DNA of 64,000 nucleotides from Microbacterium oxydans (GTDB lineage Bacteria > Actinomycetota > Actinomycetes > Actinomycetales > Microbacteriaceae), in contig NZ_FMIR01000019.1 of the NCBI RefSeq assembly GCF_900095745.1, positions 186,001-250,000 of the forward strand, in the 5' to 3' direction. Within the stretch, counting starts at the first letter, position 1, and each line of letters starts with the position of its first letter. Made by a program: the position numbers and the translations under genes. This document shows, in pieces, positions 32,713-42,219 of this stretch. Below the pieces are notes generated by a model, which did no database searches, was not told the DNA's origin, and saw only the letters and a program-made list of their open reading frames with translations.

Positions 32713-33797
32713 GCACCCACCTCCTGGTAGGCGGCGAACATCAGCGACTCGTCTGGGGCCTGCAGCACGGTGGGCTTGGCGATGTCGTCGAGCAGGATGA
32801 ACCGCAGCATCCCGCCGCGACTCTTCTTGTCGCGCTGCATCGTGGCGAGCAGTTGCGGCCACGCGCCCGCCCGGTAAGAGGTGGGAAGACCCAGGGACTC
32901 CAGGATGGTGCGGTGGCGCTCAGCCGCGGTATCCGAGAGCCGGCCGGCAAGGCGTGAGAGTTCCGCGGCGTACAGCATCCCCACCGAGACCGCCGCGCCA
33001 TGCCGCCAGCGATACCGCTCGGCGTGCTCGATCGCGTGCCCGAGGGTGTGTCCGTAGTTGAGGATCTCGCGGAGCCCCGCTTCGCGGAAGTCGTCGGAGA
33101 CCACCTCGGCCTTCATGGCGATCGCCAGTTCGATCGCACGACGGAACTCGTCCGTCGTCGTGTCCACCGCGCGAACGGGATCGGACTCGATGATGTCGAG
33201 GATCTCCGGTGCCCAGATGAACCCGGCCTTGACCACCTCGGCGAACCCTGCGGTCGCCTCGTTCGGGCTCAGGCTGGCGAGCTCGTCGAGGTCACCGATC
33301 ACGGCGCTGGGGGCCCAGAAGGCGCCGACGAGGTTCTTGCCCTCGGCGGTGTTCACGCCGGTCTTTCCGCCGACCGCGGCGTCGACCAGCCCGAGAACGG
33401 TGGTGGGCACCTGGACCAGCTGCACACCGCGCAGCCAGGTCGCCGCGACGAAACCTGCGAGATCGGTCACTGCACCGCCGCCGTAGCCGACGACGGCGTC
33501 GCTGCGGGTGAAGTCGGCCTGCCCCATGACCTGCCAGCAGAATGCGGCGACCTCGATGCGCTTGCCCTGCTCCGCGTCCGGGATCTCGGCGAGCAGAACT
33601 TCGCGCGGCCCTTCGGCCGTGTCGGCGAGCAGACGGTCCCGCAGCTCGGCCGCGCGCGCCGCGAGCGTCGGCGGGTGCACGACCAGGACCTTGCGCACAC
33701 CCGGCGCGAGGGCAGCGGAGACCTGCTCGAGGATCCCCCGCCCGATCGTGATGTCGTAGGCATCGTTCCCGGTGACACTGATGGTCGTCGTGCTCAT
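32709..33797 (-). CDS. aroB: 3-dehydroquinate synthase
   Basis: Second shikimate step, NAD- and zinc-dependent cyclisation of DAHP. It has 362 residues from ATG ([16 protein letters not shown]), which overlaps the aroK stop as ATGA. Signatures are GGGAVTDLAGFVAATW, VPTTVLGLVDAAVGGKTGVN and the metal histidines in LNYGHTLGHAIEH. Confidence 0.97.
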   Translation of the reverse strand: MSTTTISVTGNDAYDITIGRGILEQVSAALAPGVRKVLVVHPPTLAARAAELRDRLLADTAEGPREVLLAEIPDAEQGKRIEVAAFCWQVMGQADFTRSDAVVGYGGGAVTDLAGFVAATWLRGVQLVQVPTTVLGLVDAAVGGKTGVNTAEGKNLVGAFWAPSAVIGDLDELASLSPNEATAGFAEVVKAGFIWAPEILDIIESDPVRAVDTTTDEFRRAIELAIAMKAEVVSDDFREAGLREILNYGHTLGHAIEHAERYRWRHGAAVSVGMLYAAELSRLAGRLSDTAAERHRTILESLGLPTSYRAGAWPQLLATMQRDKKSRGGMLRFILLDDIAKPTVLQAPDESLMFAAYQEVGA

Positions 33798-34315
33798 CGC
33801 TGCTCTCTCCTCCATGTCACGATGTCGTCCGCGATCCTCTGCATCGGACGACGTGAGGTGTCGAAGGTCGTCGAGGCGACCTCGGCGTACCACCTCCGGC
33901 GTTCCTCGAAGATCTTCTTCCAGCGCTCGACCGGATCCTCCTCGCCCGCCAGCAGGGGGCGATTGCTGCCGCGCAGCCGATCGGCCACCGCATCGACGCT
34001 CACCGTCAGGAAGACGACCGGTTGATCCTTGAGCAGATCGCGCGTGTCGGCCTGCGTCACCGCGCCGCCTCCGAGGGAGATCACGCCGCCCTCGGAGAGC
34101 GCCTCCGCCACCGCTGCCCGCTCGAGGTCGCGGAAGTGCGCCTCTCCGTGCTCGGCGAAGATGGCAGGGATCGGGCCGTGCGTCGCGACGATGCGCTTGT
34201 CGGTGTCGACGAAGGCGACTCCCAGACGACGCGCGACGCGTCGACCGACGCTGGTCTTGCCGGCGGCCATCGGGCCGACCAGCACCAGCGTCAGCGGGTC
34301 AGCCTCGCTCGTCAT
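33794..34315 (-). CDS. aroK: Shikimate kinase
   Basis: Phosphorylates shikimate. It has 173 residues from ATG ([15 protein letters not shown]). The Walker A motif is [13 protein letters not shown] (residues 14-26), FVDTDKRI binds shikimate, and [10 protein letters not shown] and RPLLAG follow. Its first 17 bases lie inside the end of aroC in another frame, a longer overlap than the four-base ones elsewhere in the cluster. Confidence 0.96.
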   Translation of the reverse strand: MTSEADPLTLVLVGPMAAGKTSVGRRVARRLGVAFVDTDKRIVATHGPIPAIFAEHGEAHFRDLERAAVAEALSEGGVISLGGGAVTQADTRDLLKDQPVVFLTVSVDAVADRLRGSNRPLLAGEEDPVERWKKIFEERRRWYAEVASTTFDTSRRPMQRIADDIVTWRREQR

Positions 34316-35528
34316 GCGCGATGAGCGCCGCCTCGGACGCGGGTGTCGTGCGCAGCTCCGCGGGGATGCCGTCGAGGTACCCGTCGAGGTTGCGCCGCGT
34401 CTCACGGATGCTGTCGCCGCCGAACTTCTCGAGTACGGCGTTCGCCAACTCGACCGCGACCATGGCCTCGGCGACCACACCCGCAGCGGGAACCGCGCAC
34501 ACGTCGGAGCGCTGGTGGTGGGCGGTCGCGTCGTCGCCGGTCGCGATGTCGATGGTGCGCAGCGCGTGCGGCACCGTGGCGATCGGCTTCATGCCGGCAC
34601 GCACGCGCAGGACGGTTCCCGTGGACATACCGCCCTCGGTGCCGCCGGCGCGGTCAGAGCCGCGCGTGATGCCGTCAGCGGTCGCGAACAGCTCGTCGTG
34701 CGCCGCCGAGCCACGACGGCGCGTGGTCTCGAATCCATCGCCCACCTCGACGCCCTTGATCGCCTGGATGCTCATCAGTGCCTGGGCGAGACGGGCGTCC
34801 AGGCGCCGGTCCCAGTGCACGTGCGAGCCGAGCCCGGGCGGGAGGCCGTACGCCAGCACCTCCACGATGCCGCCGAGCGTGTCGCCGTCCTTCTTCGCAT
34901 CGTCGACCTCGGCGACCATCAGCGCCGAGGTCGCGGGGTCGAAGCAACGCAGCGGATCGGCGTCCAGGGCATCCACGTCGTCCGGAGTCGGAAGAGCAGA
35001 TCCCGGAGGAACCTGCACCGGACCGATCGAGAGCGTGTGGCTGACCAGACGGATGCCGAGCTCGCCGAGGAACGAACGGGCGATGGCACCGAGCGCGACG
35101 CGTGCGGCCGTCTCTCGAGCACTCGCACGCTCGAGGATCGGACGCGCCTCGTCGAAGTCGTACTTCTGCATGCCCACGAGGTCAGCATGCCCCGGGCGCG
35201 GGCGCGTCAGCGGAGCGCTGCGCCCACGGGACTTGTCGGTGAGCTCGACGGGCTCGGGGTTCATGACCTCGATCCACTTCGGCCACTCGGTGTTGCCGAT
35301 GCGCAGGGCGATCGGGCTACCCAGGCTCTTGCCGTGACGGACGCCGCCCGAGAGGGTCAGCTCGTCCTGCTCGAACTTCATTCGCGAGCCACGGCCGTAG
35401 CCCAGCTTGCGGCGGGCGAGATCGGCCTGGATGGCTTCGGAGGAGACAGGGACGCCGGAGGGCAGACCCTCCATGACGGCGATGAGTTCTGGGCCGTGGG
35501 ATTCGCCGGCCGTGAGCACGCGGAGCAT
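34299..35528 (-). CDS. aroC: Chorismate synthase
   Basis: Last step to chorismate, using reduced FMN. It has 409 residues. The three family signatures are present: [17 protein letters not shown] at the start, [15 protein letters not shown] in the first half and the late stretch [17 protein letters not shown]. It lies 60 bases after aroE. Confidence 0.97.
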   Translation of the reverse strand: MLRVLTAGESHGPELIAVMEGLPSGVPVSSEAIQADLARRKLGYGRGSRMKFEQDELTLSGGVRHGKSLGSPIALRIGNTEWPKWIEVMNPEPVELTDKSRGRSAPLTRPRPGHADLVGMQKYDFDEARPILERASARETAARVALGAIARSFLGELGIRLVSHTLSIGPVQVPPGSALPTPDDVDALDADPLRCFDPATSALMVAEVDDAKKDGDTLGGIVEVLAYGLPPGLGSHVHWDRRLDARLAQALMSIQAIKGVEVGDGFETTRRRGSAAHDELFATADGITRGSDRAGGTEGGMSTGTVLRVRAGMKPIATVPHALRTIDIATGDDATAHHQRSDVCAVPAAGVVAEAMVAVELANAVLEKFGGDSIRETRRNLDGYLDGIPAELRTTPASEAALIAHDERG

Positions 35529-35588
35529 TGCTCCAGTCTCCCACGGGTTCGGACCCCCGCTGCGCCGCGTTTCGTCCTGCGCGTCGGG

Positions 35589-36401
35589 TCAGAGCGCGGC
35601 GCGCATCGCGGCGACGACCGAGTCCTCATCCGGCAGCTCTGTGCGGGGATCCCCGTGATGGAAGACGCGGATCTGACGAACGGCCTGGTGCAGCAGCATG
35701 CCGAGTCCGGAGATCACGGCGCCGTCGCCCCAACCCGCCGCGAGAGCCGAAGGCCACGGCGCGTAGGCGGCATCGAACAGCGCTCCCCCGCTCTCGGCCA
35801 ATGCCGTCGAGGTGTCGGCAGGAAGCGCGGTCCCACTGGGCAGAGTCGCGATGGTGAGATCGGCGCGCGAGGGCTTCGCATCGAGCGGCTGCGTCTCCAC
35901 CAGGACACCGATGTGCGCTCCGAGCGCCACCAGTCCGGCCGCCCGCTCGGGTCGTCGGGCGTGCACGAACACGCGGGTCGCACCCAGCTCCATCGCAGCT
36001 ACGAGGGCAGAGGCGGCCGTGGCACCGGCCCCGAGGATGCGGACCGTTCCCGCCTCAGTCACGCCGGCCTCGGCCAGCGCGTCGACGATCCCGCCGACAT
36101 CGGTGTTGAACCCCGCGGGCGCGTCCCCGAGCAGCAGGGTGTTGACAGCACCGGTGAGTTCAGCGTGGGCATCCTTCGTCGCCGCGGCGCGGAACGCCTC
36201 CTCCTTCAAGGGCATGGTCAGCGAGAGACCACGCCAGGAGTCGTCGAGTTCCGCGAGGGCGTCCGCGAACGCGGGTGCCGTGACCTGACGGCGTCCGTAC
36301 TGCCAGTCCACGCCCAGCACCCGGTACGCCGCGGCATGCAGGTCCGGCGACTTGGAGTGCGCGATCGGGTCGCCCCAGACCGCCAGACGGGTACCTGTCA
36401 C
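35589..36401 (-). CDS. aroE: Shikimate dehydrogenase
   Basis: Reduces 3-dehydroshikimate with NADPH. It has 270 residues from GTG at 36401 (VTGTRLAVWGDPIAHSKSP), four bases past the mltG stop; the longer frame upstream is mltG shadow. SKSPDLHAAAYRVLG and the LPLKE-equivalent TMPLKEEAF bind shikimate, and ILGAGATAASALVAA is the dinucleotide fold. The cofactor loop reads VHARRPERA, with arginines that fit NADPH. Confidence 0.94.
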   Translation of the reverse strand: MTGTRLAVWGDPIAHSKSPDLHAAAYRVLGVDWQYGRRQVTAPAFADALAELDDSWRGLSLTMPLKEEAFRAAATKDAHAELTGAVNTLLLGDAPAGFNTDVGGIVDALAEAGVTEAGTVRILGAGATAASALVAAMELGATRVFVHARRPERAAGLVALGAHIGVLVETQPLDAKPSRADLTIATLPSGTALPADTSTALAESGGALFDAAYAPWPSALAAGWGDGAVISGLGMLLHQAVRQIRVFHHGDPRTELPDEDSVVAAMRAAL

Positions 36402-36405
36402 CGTC

Positions 36406-37905
36406 TCAGCAGCCCGCGTCGGGGTTGTCCCGGCACCACGCGCGCCACTTCTCGATCCCCTGTTCGTGCTCGGACATGGTCTCGGAGAACTGTGTCTCTC
36501 CGGTGTCCAGATTGATCGTGACGAAGTACAGCCAGGGACCGTCCACCGGATGCATGGCGGCATCGATGGCAGCGTCGCTCGCGCTCGAGATCGGGGTCGC
36601 GGGGAGCCCCTGGCGCTTATAGGTGTTCCACTCGTTGTCGCTCTCGAGCGCTTCCTTGGAGCTCGAGACGACGCCCTCGTGCAGCGATCCGTAGCCGTAC
36701 TGGGCGGTCGAGTCCATCTGCAGCAGCATGTCGATGTCCAGGCGGTTCTGGATGACTCGCGACACCTTAGCGAAGTCGTCCAGTCGGCCTTCACGCTGGA
36801 TGATCGAGGCGATCGTCAGCACGCGCTGCGCGTCTTCGGGCGGCACTCCTGCCTCATCGAGCGCCTGGCGGGTGCGGTCGACCATCCGCTGGATGACCTG
36901 CGTCGGGGTGACCGCAGGATCGAAGGTGTACACGGCCGGGAACAGCCAGCCTTCAAGGCTCCGCGCGTCGACGCCGTACTGCGACGGGTCCTTTACCGCG
37001 GCCTCGAAGTCGGCGAGCGGAAGCCCGAGCGTCTCGGCCATCGCCGGCAGCGACGAGACGATCGTCGCGCCCTCCCCGACCGACACCGTGTTCTCGAGCT
37101 TGTTGGACTCGTCCTCGAGAGCGGCGAGAGCGGCCTCGGCCGTCATCTTCTGCTGCAGGCGGTAGACACCCGGGTAGAACGTCGGGTTGATGCCCTCGTC
37201 GACGAGATAGTCGTAGAACACATCCTCGGTCTTCGTGACACCCGCTTCGTGGAGAGCGATCGAGACCGGCCCGCCGGTGTCGCCTTCCTTGATCGTGACC
37301 AGGGCTTCGCCGGTCGCCTGCCCCGCTTCCCAGTCCTTCGGCGCGCCCCAGCCCATGGCCTCGCTGATGCGGTCGCCGTAGGTGTTCGCCACCCAGACAC
37401 CGGCTCCCGCGAGTCCACCGACGATCGCGAGGACGATGATCAGCGCGATCAGACATCCCTTGCGACGCTTCTTCTTCGGCTTGGCGTCGACGTGATCGTC
37501 ATGCGGGGCGAAGAGATCGTCGAGCCCCCCGCCGATCACGGACTCCGGCGCTGCGGCTGCCGCCGGCGATGCGACCACGGGAACGGCTCGCGTCGGCGTG
37601 TCGGCGGCATCGGCGGAGTCGCGCACCGGGATCGGCGACGGCGACTCGCCGTTGGCGGCGACCGCCTCGTCGGCGGAAGCACGGACCGGGACAGGTGATG
37701 GCTGCAGGGGATCACCCGATGCGCCGTTCGAAGGGGCGGCGGCATCGCCCGAGGCGGCTTCACGAGCCGCACGACGCGACCCCGGAGCGGGCGCACTGTT
37801 GTCGACCGTCGGAATCTGCGTGGTCGGCTCCGGAAGGTTCTCGAACAGCTCCCCCAGGCGGGAGTCTGCGTCATGCCGCGGCGTTTCGTTGTCGCGTTCG
37901 GACAT
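36406..37905 (-). CDS. mltG: Endolytic murein transglycosylase MltG
   Basis: Membrane-anchored lytic transglycosylase that cuts nascent glycan strands. It has 499 residues. The first 150 or so are a disordered cytoplasmic tail with two imperfect repeats (PVPVRASADEA and PIPVRDSADAA) and KPKKKRRKG just before one membrane helix (about residues 157-176). The LysM-like and YceG catalytic domain follows, with the catalytic glutamate in ASIIQREGRLDDF. It sits between ruvX and aroE, the usual alaS-ruvX-mltG-aroE order. Confidence 0.94.
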   Translation of the reverse strand: MSERDNETPRHDADSRLGELFENLPEPTTQIPTVDNSAPAPGSRRAAREAASGDAAAPSNGASGDPLQPSPVPVRASADEAVAANGESPSPIPVRDSADAADTPTRAVPVVASPAAAAAPESVIGGGLDDLFAPHDDHVDAKPKKKRRKGCLIALIIVLAIVGGLAGAGVWVANTYGDRISEAMGWGAPKDWEAGQATGEALVTIKEGDTGGPVSIALHEAGVTKTEDVFYDYLVDEGINPTFYPGVYRLQQKMTAEAALAALEDESNKLENTVSVGEGATIVSSLPAMAETLGLPLADFEAAVKDPSQYGVDARSLEGWLFPAVYTFDPAVTPTQVIQRMVDRTRQALDEAGVPPEDAQRVLTIASIIQREGRLDDFAKVSRVIQNRLDIDMLLQMDSTAQYGYGSLHEGVVSSSKEALESDNEWNTYKRQGLPATPISSASDAAIDAAMHPVDGPWLYFVTINLDTGETQFSETMSEHEQGIEKWRAWCRDNPDAGC

Positions 37906-37907
37906 CG

Positions 37908-38381
37908 TCAGGCGTGCTCCTCGTCAGGCGAGATGGCCGCACCGGCCGGGTTTCCGGTGCTCTTCTCCATATCGATCGCCTGCTGCAGAAGCACCACGGC
38001 GGCGACCTGATCCACAATGCTACGAGACTTCTTCTGAGATCTCCCGGAACTGCGCAGGGCGGCGTGCGCGGTCACGGTGCTCAGCCGCTCGTCCACCAGT
38101 CGCACGACGATGCCGCTGCGCTGCTGGAGAGCGGCCGCGAACTCCCGCGCATCGGTGGTCGACGGCGTGTCGACACCCTGCATGTTCACCGGGAGTCCGA
38201 CGACGAACTCCAGGGGCTCGTACTCCCCCGCGAGCTGTATCAAGCGATCGATCGATGACTCATCCCGAGGGACCGTCTCGACCGGCACGGCGAGCATGCC
38301 GTCGGGGTCGCAACGGGCGACACCGACTCTCGCCCGACCCACGTCGATGCCGAGCCGCACACCGCGGCGGAAGCCGCTCAC
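37908..38381 (-). CDS. ruvX: Holliday junction resolvase-like RuvX (YqgF)
   Basis: A 157-residue RNase H-fold nuclease linked to 16S/23S rRNA processing and recombination in other bacteria. Acidic residues in LGIDVGRARVGVARCDPDG, FVVGLPVNMQG and VDERLSTVTA mark the active site. The start overlaps the alaS stop as ATGA and the stop lies two bases before mltG. Confidence 0.94.
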   Translation of the reverse strand: MSGFRRGVRLGIDVGRARVGVARCDPDGMLAVPVETVPRDESSIDRLIQLAGEYEPLEFVVGLPVNMQGVDTPSTTDAREFAAALQQRSGIVVRLVDERLSTVTAHAALRSSGRSQKKSRSIVDQVAAVVLLQQAIDMEKSTGNPAGAAISPDEEHA

Positions 38382-41038
38382 GCGCCGTGCAGCTCCTGCG
38401 AGATGGCCTCGAGGGCCGCGGGAAGTGCCTCGGCATCCGCGCCGCCGCCCTGTGCGACATCGTCGCGTCCTCCGCCGCCGCCGCCGAGCACCCCGGCGGC
38501 ACGCTTCGCGAGCGCTCCCGCCTTCGCGCCGGCGGATCGAGCAGCATCGTTCGTCGCCACGACCACGACCGGGCGACCGTTGACGACCGCCCCCAGAGCG
38601 ACGACCGCGGCATCGGAGCCGAGCCGATCGCGCACGCCGTTGACGAGGTCGCGCACATCATCGGCAGATGCCACGTCGCCGAGGTTGAGTGCTGCCAGTC
38701 GGAAGGCGCCGACGCGCTTCGCGGCCTCGACGATCGCCGGGATCTGCCCCGCGCGCTCTTTGGACTCGAACTGCGCGATGCGCTTCTCGGCGGCCTTCAG
38801 GCTCGCCGTGAGATCGGCGATGCGCTCGGGCAGCTGCTCGCGGGGCGTCTTCAGCGAGCTGGTGAGCTGCGAGACGATCGCCCGTTCCGCCGCAAGCTCG
38901 CGGAAGGCGTCGGCGCCGACGAGGGCCTCGATACGACGGTTGGATGCACCGACGGACGATTCTCCGACGAGGCTGACCAGACCGATCTCGGCGCTCGTGC
39001 CCACGTGCGTGCCTGCGCACAGCTCACGCGACCAGGGGCCGCCGATGTCGACCATGCGCACGACGTCGCCGTACTTCTCGCCGAACAGCGCCATGGCGCC
39101 GGCTTCCTTCGCCTCGTCGAGGGAGACGATGCGGGTTGTCACCTCGAGGGCGTCCTGCACCGCGCGGTTGGTGATCTCCTCGATCTCGCTGCGGGTGTCG
39201 GCGGAGAGCGCCTGCGACCAGGAGAAGTCGAATCGCATGTAGCCGGCACGGTTCAACGAACCCGCCTGCGTCGCGGTCGGTCCGAGCGTGTCGCGGAGGG
39301 CGGCGTGCACGAGGTGAGTCGCGGAGTGCGCCTGGCGTGCCGCGCGGCGATTGGCGGCATCGACGACGGTCGTCGCGATGTCATTGACCGCGACGCTTCC
39401 GCGGGCGACCTCGACGGTGTGGCTGATGAGACCGGGAACGGGCTTCTGCACGTCGAGGACCTCGAGCTCGTAGCCCGGTCCGACGATCGTGCCCTTGTCG
39501 GCGACCTGTCCGCCCGATTCCGCATACAGGGTGGTCTCGCTGAGCACGACCTCGGCGATCTGTCCCTCGGCGGCGCTGCGCACCGGGACCCCGTCGACGA
39601 GGAGCCCGATCACACGCGATTCGACTTCGAGCGCTGTGTATCCGTCGAAGCCGGTCTCGCCCAGGGCGCGCAGGTCGCGGTACACCGAGACGTCGGCGAG
39701 CTGGCGCTTGCGATTGCGAGCGTCAGCCTTGGCGCGCTGGCGCTGCTCCTGCATGAGCGTGTCGAATGCGGTGCGGTCGACCTCGAGCCCGGCCTCTTCG
39801 GCAACCTCGAGGGTGAGATCGATCGGGAAGCCGTAGGTGTCGTGCAGCAGGAAGGCCTCGGGACCACTGAGGGTCTTGCCTCCGCCCTTCTTGGTCTCGT
39901 CCAGAGCGAGGTCGAGGATCGTCGAACCGGCGACGAGCGTGCGACGGAAGGTCTCCTCCTCGGCGAAGGCCGAGGCCGAGAGCACTGACCAGTCCTTCTC
40001 GAGCTCCGGGTAGGTCGTCTTCATCACGTCGCGCGATGCGGCGAACAGTTCCGGGAACACCGGCTCATCGACGCCCAGGAGGCGCATGGAGCGAACCGTG
40101 CGGCGCATCAGGCGGCGGAGGATGTACCCGCGGCCCTCGTTGGACGGACGAACCCCGTCGGAGAGCAGCATGAGCGAGGAACGCACGTGGTCGGCGACGA
40201 CGCGGAAGCGCACGTCATCCTCGTGCTGCACGCCGTAGCGGCGTCCGGAGAGTTCGATGGCGCGGTCCAGCACCGGACGCACCTGGTCCGACTCGTACAT
40301 GTTCTCGACGCCCTGCTTGAGGAAGGCGACGCGCTCGAGTCCCATGCCGGTGTCGATGTTCTTCATCGGCAGCTCGCCGACGATGTCGAACTCGGTCTTG
40401 CCACGGATGTTCTCGATGAAGTCCTGCATGAACACGAGGTTCCAGATCTCCAGGAACCTCGTGTCGTCGACGGCCGGGCCGCCGTCTTTGCCGTATGCCG
40501 GACCGCGATCGAAGAAGATCTCGGAGTCGGGGCCGCCGGGACCGGGCTGGCCGGTGTTCCAGTAGTTGTCCGCACGCCCCAGTCGCTGGATGCGCTCGGG
40601 CTTCAATCCGATGATGTCGCGCCAGATGGCCTCGGCCTCGTCGTCGGTCTCGTAGACGGTGACCCAGAGGTCCTTCTCGTCGAAACCGAGACCGCCGTCG
40701 GACTCGGAGCTCGTCAGCAGCTCCCAGGCGTAGCGGATCGCGCCTTCTTTGAAGTAGTCGCCGAACGACCAGTTGCCCAGCATCTGGAAGAACGTGCCGT
40801 GACGCGCGGTGCGACCGACCTCTTCGATGTCGTTGGTGCGGATGCACTTCTGCACATCGGCGATGCGAGGATGCGGGGCGGGGACGACACCCGTGAGATA
40901 CGGGATCATCGGCACCATCCCGGCGACCGTGAACAGCAGCGAAGGGTCGTCGCTGACCAGCGAGGCCGAAGGGACGATGAGGTGGTCGTTCTTCTCGAAG
41001 AAGTCGAGGTAACGCTGCGCGATCTCCGCAGTTTTCAT
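38378..41038 (-). CDS. alaS: Alanyl-tRNA synthetase
   Basis: Class II synthetase of 886 residues, full length. The catalytic core (VASARHGTFFQMLGNWSF-like stretch at about residues 75-95), the editing domain with zinc histidines in HSATHLVHAALRDTLG and CAGTHVGTSAEIG, and the C-terminal oligomerisation domain with the glycine-rich VLGGGGGGRDDVAQGGG are all visible. It is followed by the overlapping ruvX. Confidence 0.98.
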   Translation of the reverse strand: MKTAEIAQRYLDFFEKNDHLIVPSASLVSDDPSLLFTVAGMVPMIPYLTGVVPAPHPRIADVQKCIRTNDIEEVGRTARHGTFFQMLGNWSFGDYFKEGAIRYAWELLTSSESDGGLGFDEKDLWVTVYETDDEAEAIWRDIIGLKPERIQRLGRADNYWNTGQPGPGGPDSEIFFDRGPAYGKDGGPAVDDTRFLEIWNLVFMQDFIENIRGKTEFDIVGELPMKNIDTGMGLERVAFLKQGVENMYESDQVRPVLDRAIELSGRRYGVQHEDDVRFRVVADHVRSSLMLLSDGVRPSNEGRGYILRRLMRRTVRSMRLLGVDEPVFPELFAASRDVMKTTYPELEKDWSVLSASAFAEEETFRRTLVAGSTILDLALDETKKGGGKTLSGPEAFLLHDTYGFPIDLTLEVAEEAGLEVDRTAFDTLMQEQRQRAKADARNRKRQLADVSVYRDLRALGETGFDGYTALEVESRVIGLLVDGVPVRSAAEGQIAEVVLSETTLYAESGGQVADKGTIVGPGYELEVLDVQKPVPGLISHTVEVARGSVAVNDIATTVVDAANRRAARQAHSATHLVHAALRDTLGPTATQAGSLNRAGYMRFDFSWSQALSADTRSEIEEITNRAVQDALEVTTRIVSLDEAKEAGAMALFGEKYGDVVRMVDIGGPWSRELCAGTHVGTSAEIGLVSLVGESSVGASNRRIEALVGADAFRELAAERAIVSQLTSSLKTPREQLPERIADLTASLKAAEKRIAQFESKERAGQIPAIVEAAKRVGAFRLAALNLGDVASADDVRDLVNGVRDRLGSDAAVVALGAVVNGRPVVVVATNDAARSAGAKAGALAKRAAGVLGGGGGGRDDVAQGGGADAEALPAALEAISQELHGA

Positions 41039-41093
41039 AGAGTGCCGGGTGTCCTTGCGTGAAGATGCCGCGCCGTGGCGCTGCTGCGGTGGT

Positions 41094-41282
41094 TCAGTTG
41101 TCGCCCGGCTCCGTGAGCCGTGCCTCCTGCTCGCGGTAGGCGTCGCCGATGAGTGCGGTGAAACCGTTGATCCTGGCGTCGACCTCGGCGAGGATGTCGT
41201 GACCGCGCGGGTCCTTGTTCATGAAGTGAGCCGCGACGAAGCCGCCGATCACACCGACCAGGAACCATTGCACGTTCTTCAT
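41094..41282 (-). CDS. Small membrane-anchored protein between rpsD and alaS
   Basis: A 62-residue protein with one N-terminal helix (VQWFLVGVIGGFVAAHFM, residues 4-21) and a charged cytoplasmic tail HDILAEVDARINGFTALIG. AAGGATGACGAC precedes the ATG. I recognise no family. It is the only gene between rpsD and alaS and may be cotranscribed with alaS (55 bases apart). Confidence 0.7.
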   Translation of the reverse strand: MKNVQWFLVGVIGGFVAAHFMNKDPRGHDILAEVDARINGFTALIGDAYREQEARLTEPGDN

Positions 41283-41324
41283 GTCGTCATCCTTGCCCTT
41301 GATCCGCGAAGGCGCGGTGTCACC

Positions 41325-41330
41325 ATCGTA
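41325..41330 (-). promoter_or_regulatory. Possible -10 box for the 62-residue protein and alaS
   Basis: TACGAT on the minus strand, 42 bases before the ATG at 41282 and just downstream of the rpsD terminators. Confidence 0.35.
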
Positions 41331-41341
41331 TGCCGAAACGA

Positions 41342-41373
41342 CAAGAGGCGTCGGGTCACCCCGACGCCTCTTG
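41342..41373 (-). terminator. Strong rpsD terminator hairpin
   Basis: CAAGAGGCGTCGGG and CCCGACGCCTCTTG form a perfect 14-base stem around a four-base loop, about 35 bases past the rpsD stop. On the minus strand it is followed by TCGTTTCGG. Confidence 0.85.
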
Positions 41374-41377
41374 CGCT

Positions 41378-41396
41378 GCTGCTCTCAGAGAGCAGC
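41378..41396 (-). terminator. Second hairpin after rpsD
   Basis: GCTGCTCT and AGAGCAGC form a perfect eight-base stem with a three-base loop, 11 bases past the rpsD stop and directly before the larger terminator. Confidence 0.5.
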
Positions 41397-41407
41397 GTGA
41401 GCGATGC

Positions 41408-42037
41408 TCAGCGTGCTGCGTAGTACTCGACGACGAGCTGCACTTCACAGGTCACGGGGACCTCGGCACGCTTCGGACGACGAACCAGACGCGACTGGAG
41501 CTTGTCGAGCTCGACCTCGAGGTAGCCGGGAACGGGAGGCAGAACCTCGGCGTGACCGCCGGCTGCTGCCACCTGGAAGGGCTCGGTGCCCTCGCTCTTG
41601 GGCTTGACGTGGATGAGCTGACCCGGCTTCACGCGGAACGACGGGCGGTCGACGAGCTGGCCGTCGACGAGGATGTGACGGTGCACGACGAGCTGGCGAG
41701 CCTGTGCGGTGGTGCGGGCGAAGCCCGAACGCACCACGAGTGCGTCGAGACGCATCTCGAGGAGCTCGACCAGGTTCTCACCGGTCAGACCGTCGTGACG
41801 ACGGGCCTCGTTGAACGTGTTGCGCATCTGCTTCTCGCGGATGCCGTACTGCTCGCGCAGACGCTGCTTCTCACGCAGACGGACGGCGTAGTCGCTGTCT
41901 GCCTTGCGCTTGGTGCGGCCGTGCTCACCCGGAGCGTAGGGACGCTTCTCGAGGTAGCGGGCGGCCTTCGGGGTGAGCGGGATGCCGAGGGCACGGCTCA
42001 GACGCACCTTGCGGCGGTCCTGGGACTTCGTGGTCAC
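41408..42037 (-). CDS. rpsD: 30S ribosomal protein S4
   Basis: A 209-residue protein that binds 16S rRNA early in assembly. The start is GTG at 42037 (VTTKSQDRRKVRLSRALG) after GGAAGGA. The N-terminal domain has GEHGRTKRKADSDYAVRLREKQ and the S4 RNA-binding domain has MRLDALVVRSGFARTTAQARQLV. It lacks zinc-finger cysteines, so it is the zinc-free type. It stands as its own unit rather than in the S13-S11-S4 cluster, as in many actinobacteria. Confidence 0.97.
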   Translation of the reverse strand: MTTKSQDRRKVRLSRALGIPLTPKAARYLEKRPYAPGEHGRTKRKADSDYAVRLREKQRLREQYGIREKQMRNTFNEARRHDGLTGENLVELLEMRLDALVVRSGFARTTAQARQLVVHRHILVDGQLVDRPSFRVKPGQLIHVKPKSEGTEPFQVAAAGGHAEVLPPVPGYLEVELDKLQSRLVRRPKRAEVPVTCEVQLVVEYYAAR

Positions 42038-42181
42038 GAAGCTGTCCTTCCGATGACGTGGTCGCGACTTTCACGACCCACGGACGTATCGTCCGCGTTC
42101 TGCCTTGGAGCGCACGCCGGGGCGCCAGCAAGGTGTGGTGTGAACGAGGAGATGCCCGAAAACACGGTTTCGAGCCGCTCA

Positions 42182-42187
42182 AGTCTA
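42182..42187 (-). promoter_or_regulatory. Possible -10 box for rpsD
   Basis: TAGACT (in GTTAGACTTG) on the minus strand, implying an rpsD leader of about 140 bases across 42038-42180. I see no recognisable regulatory structure in that leader. Confidence 0.4.
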
Positions 42188-42219
42188 ACAGATCGCGGCT
42201 CCGCGGCCGATCGTGCGGA

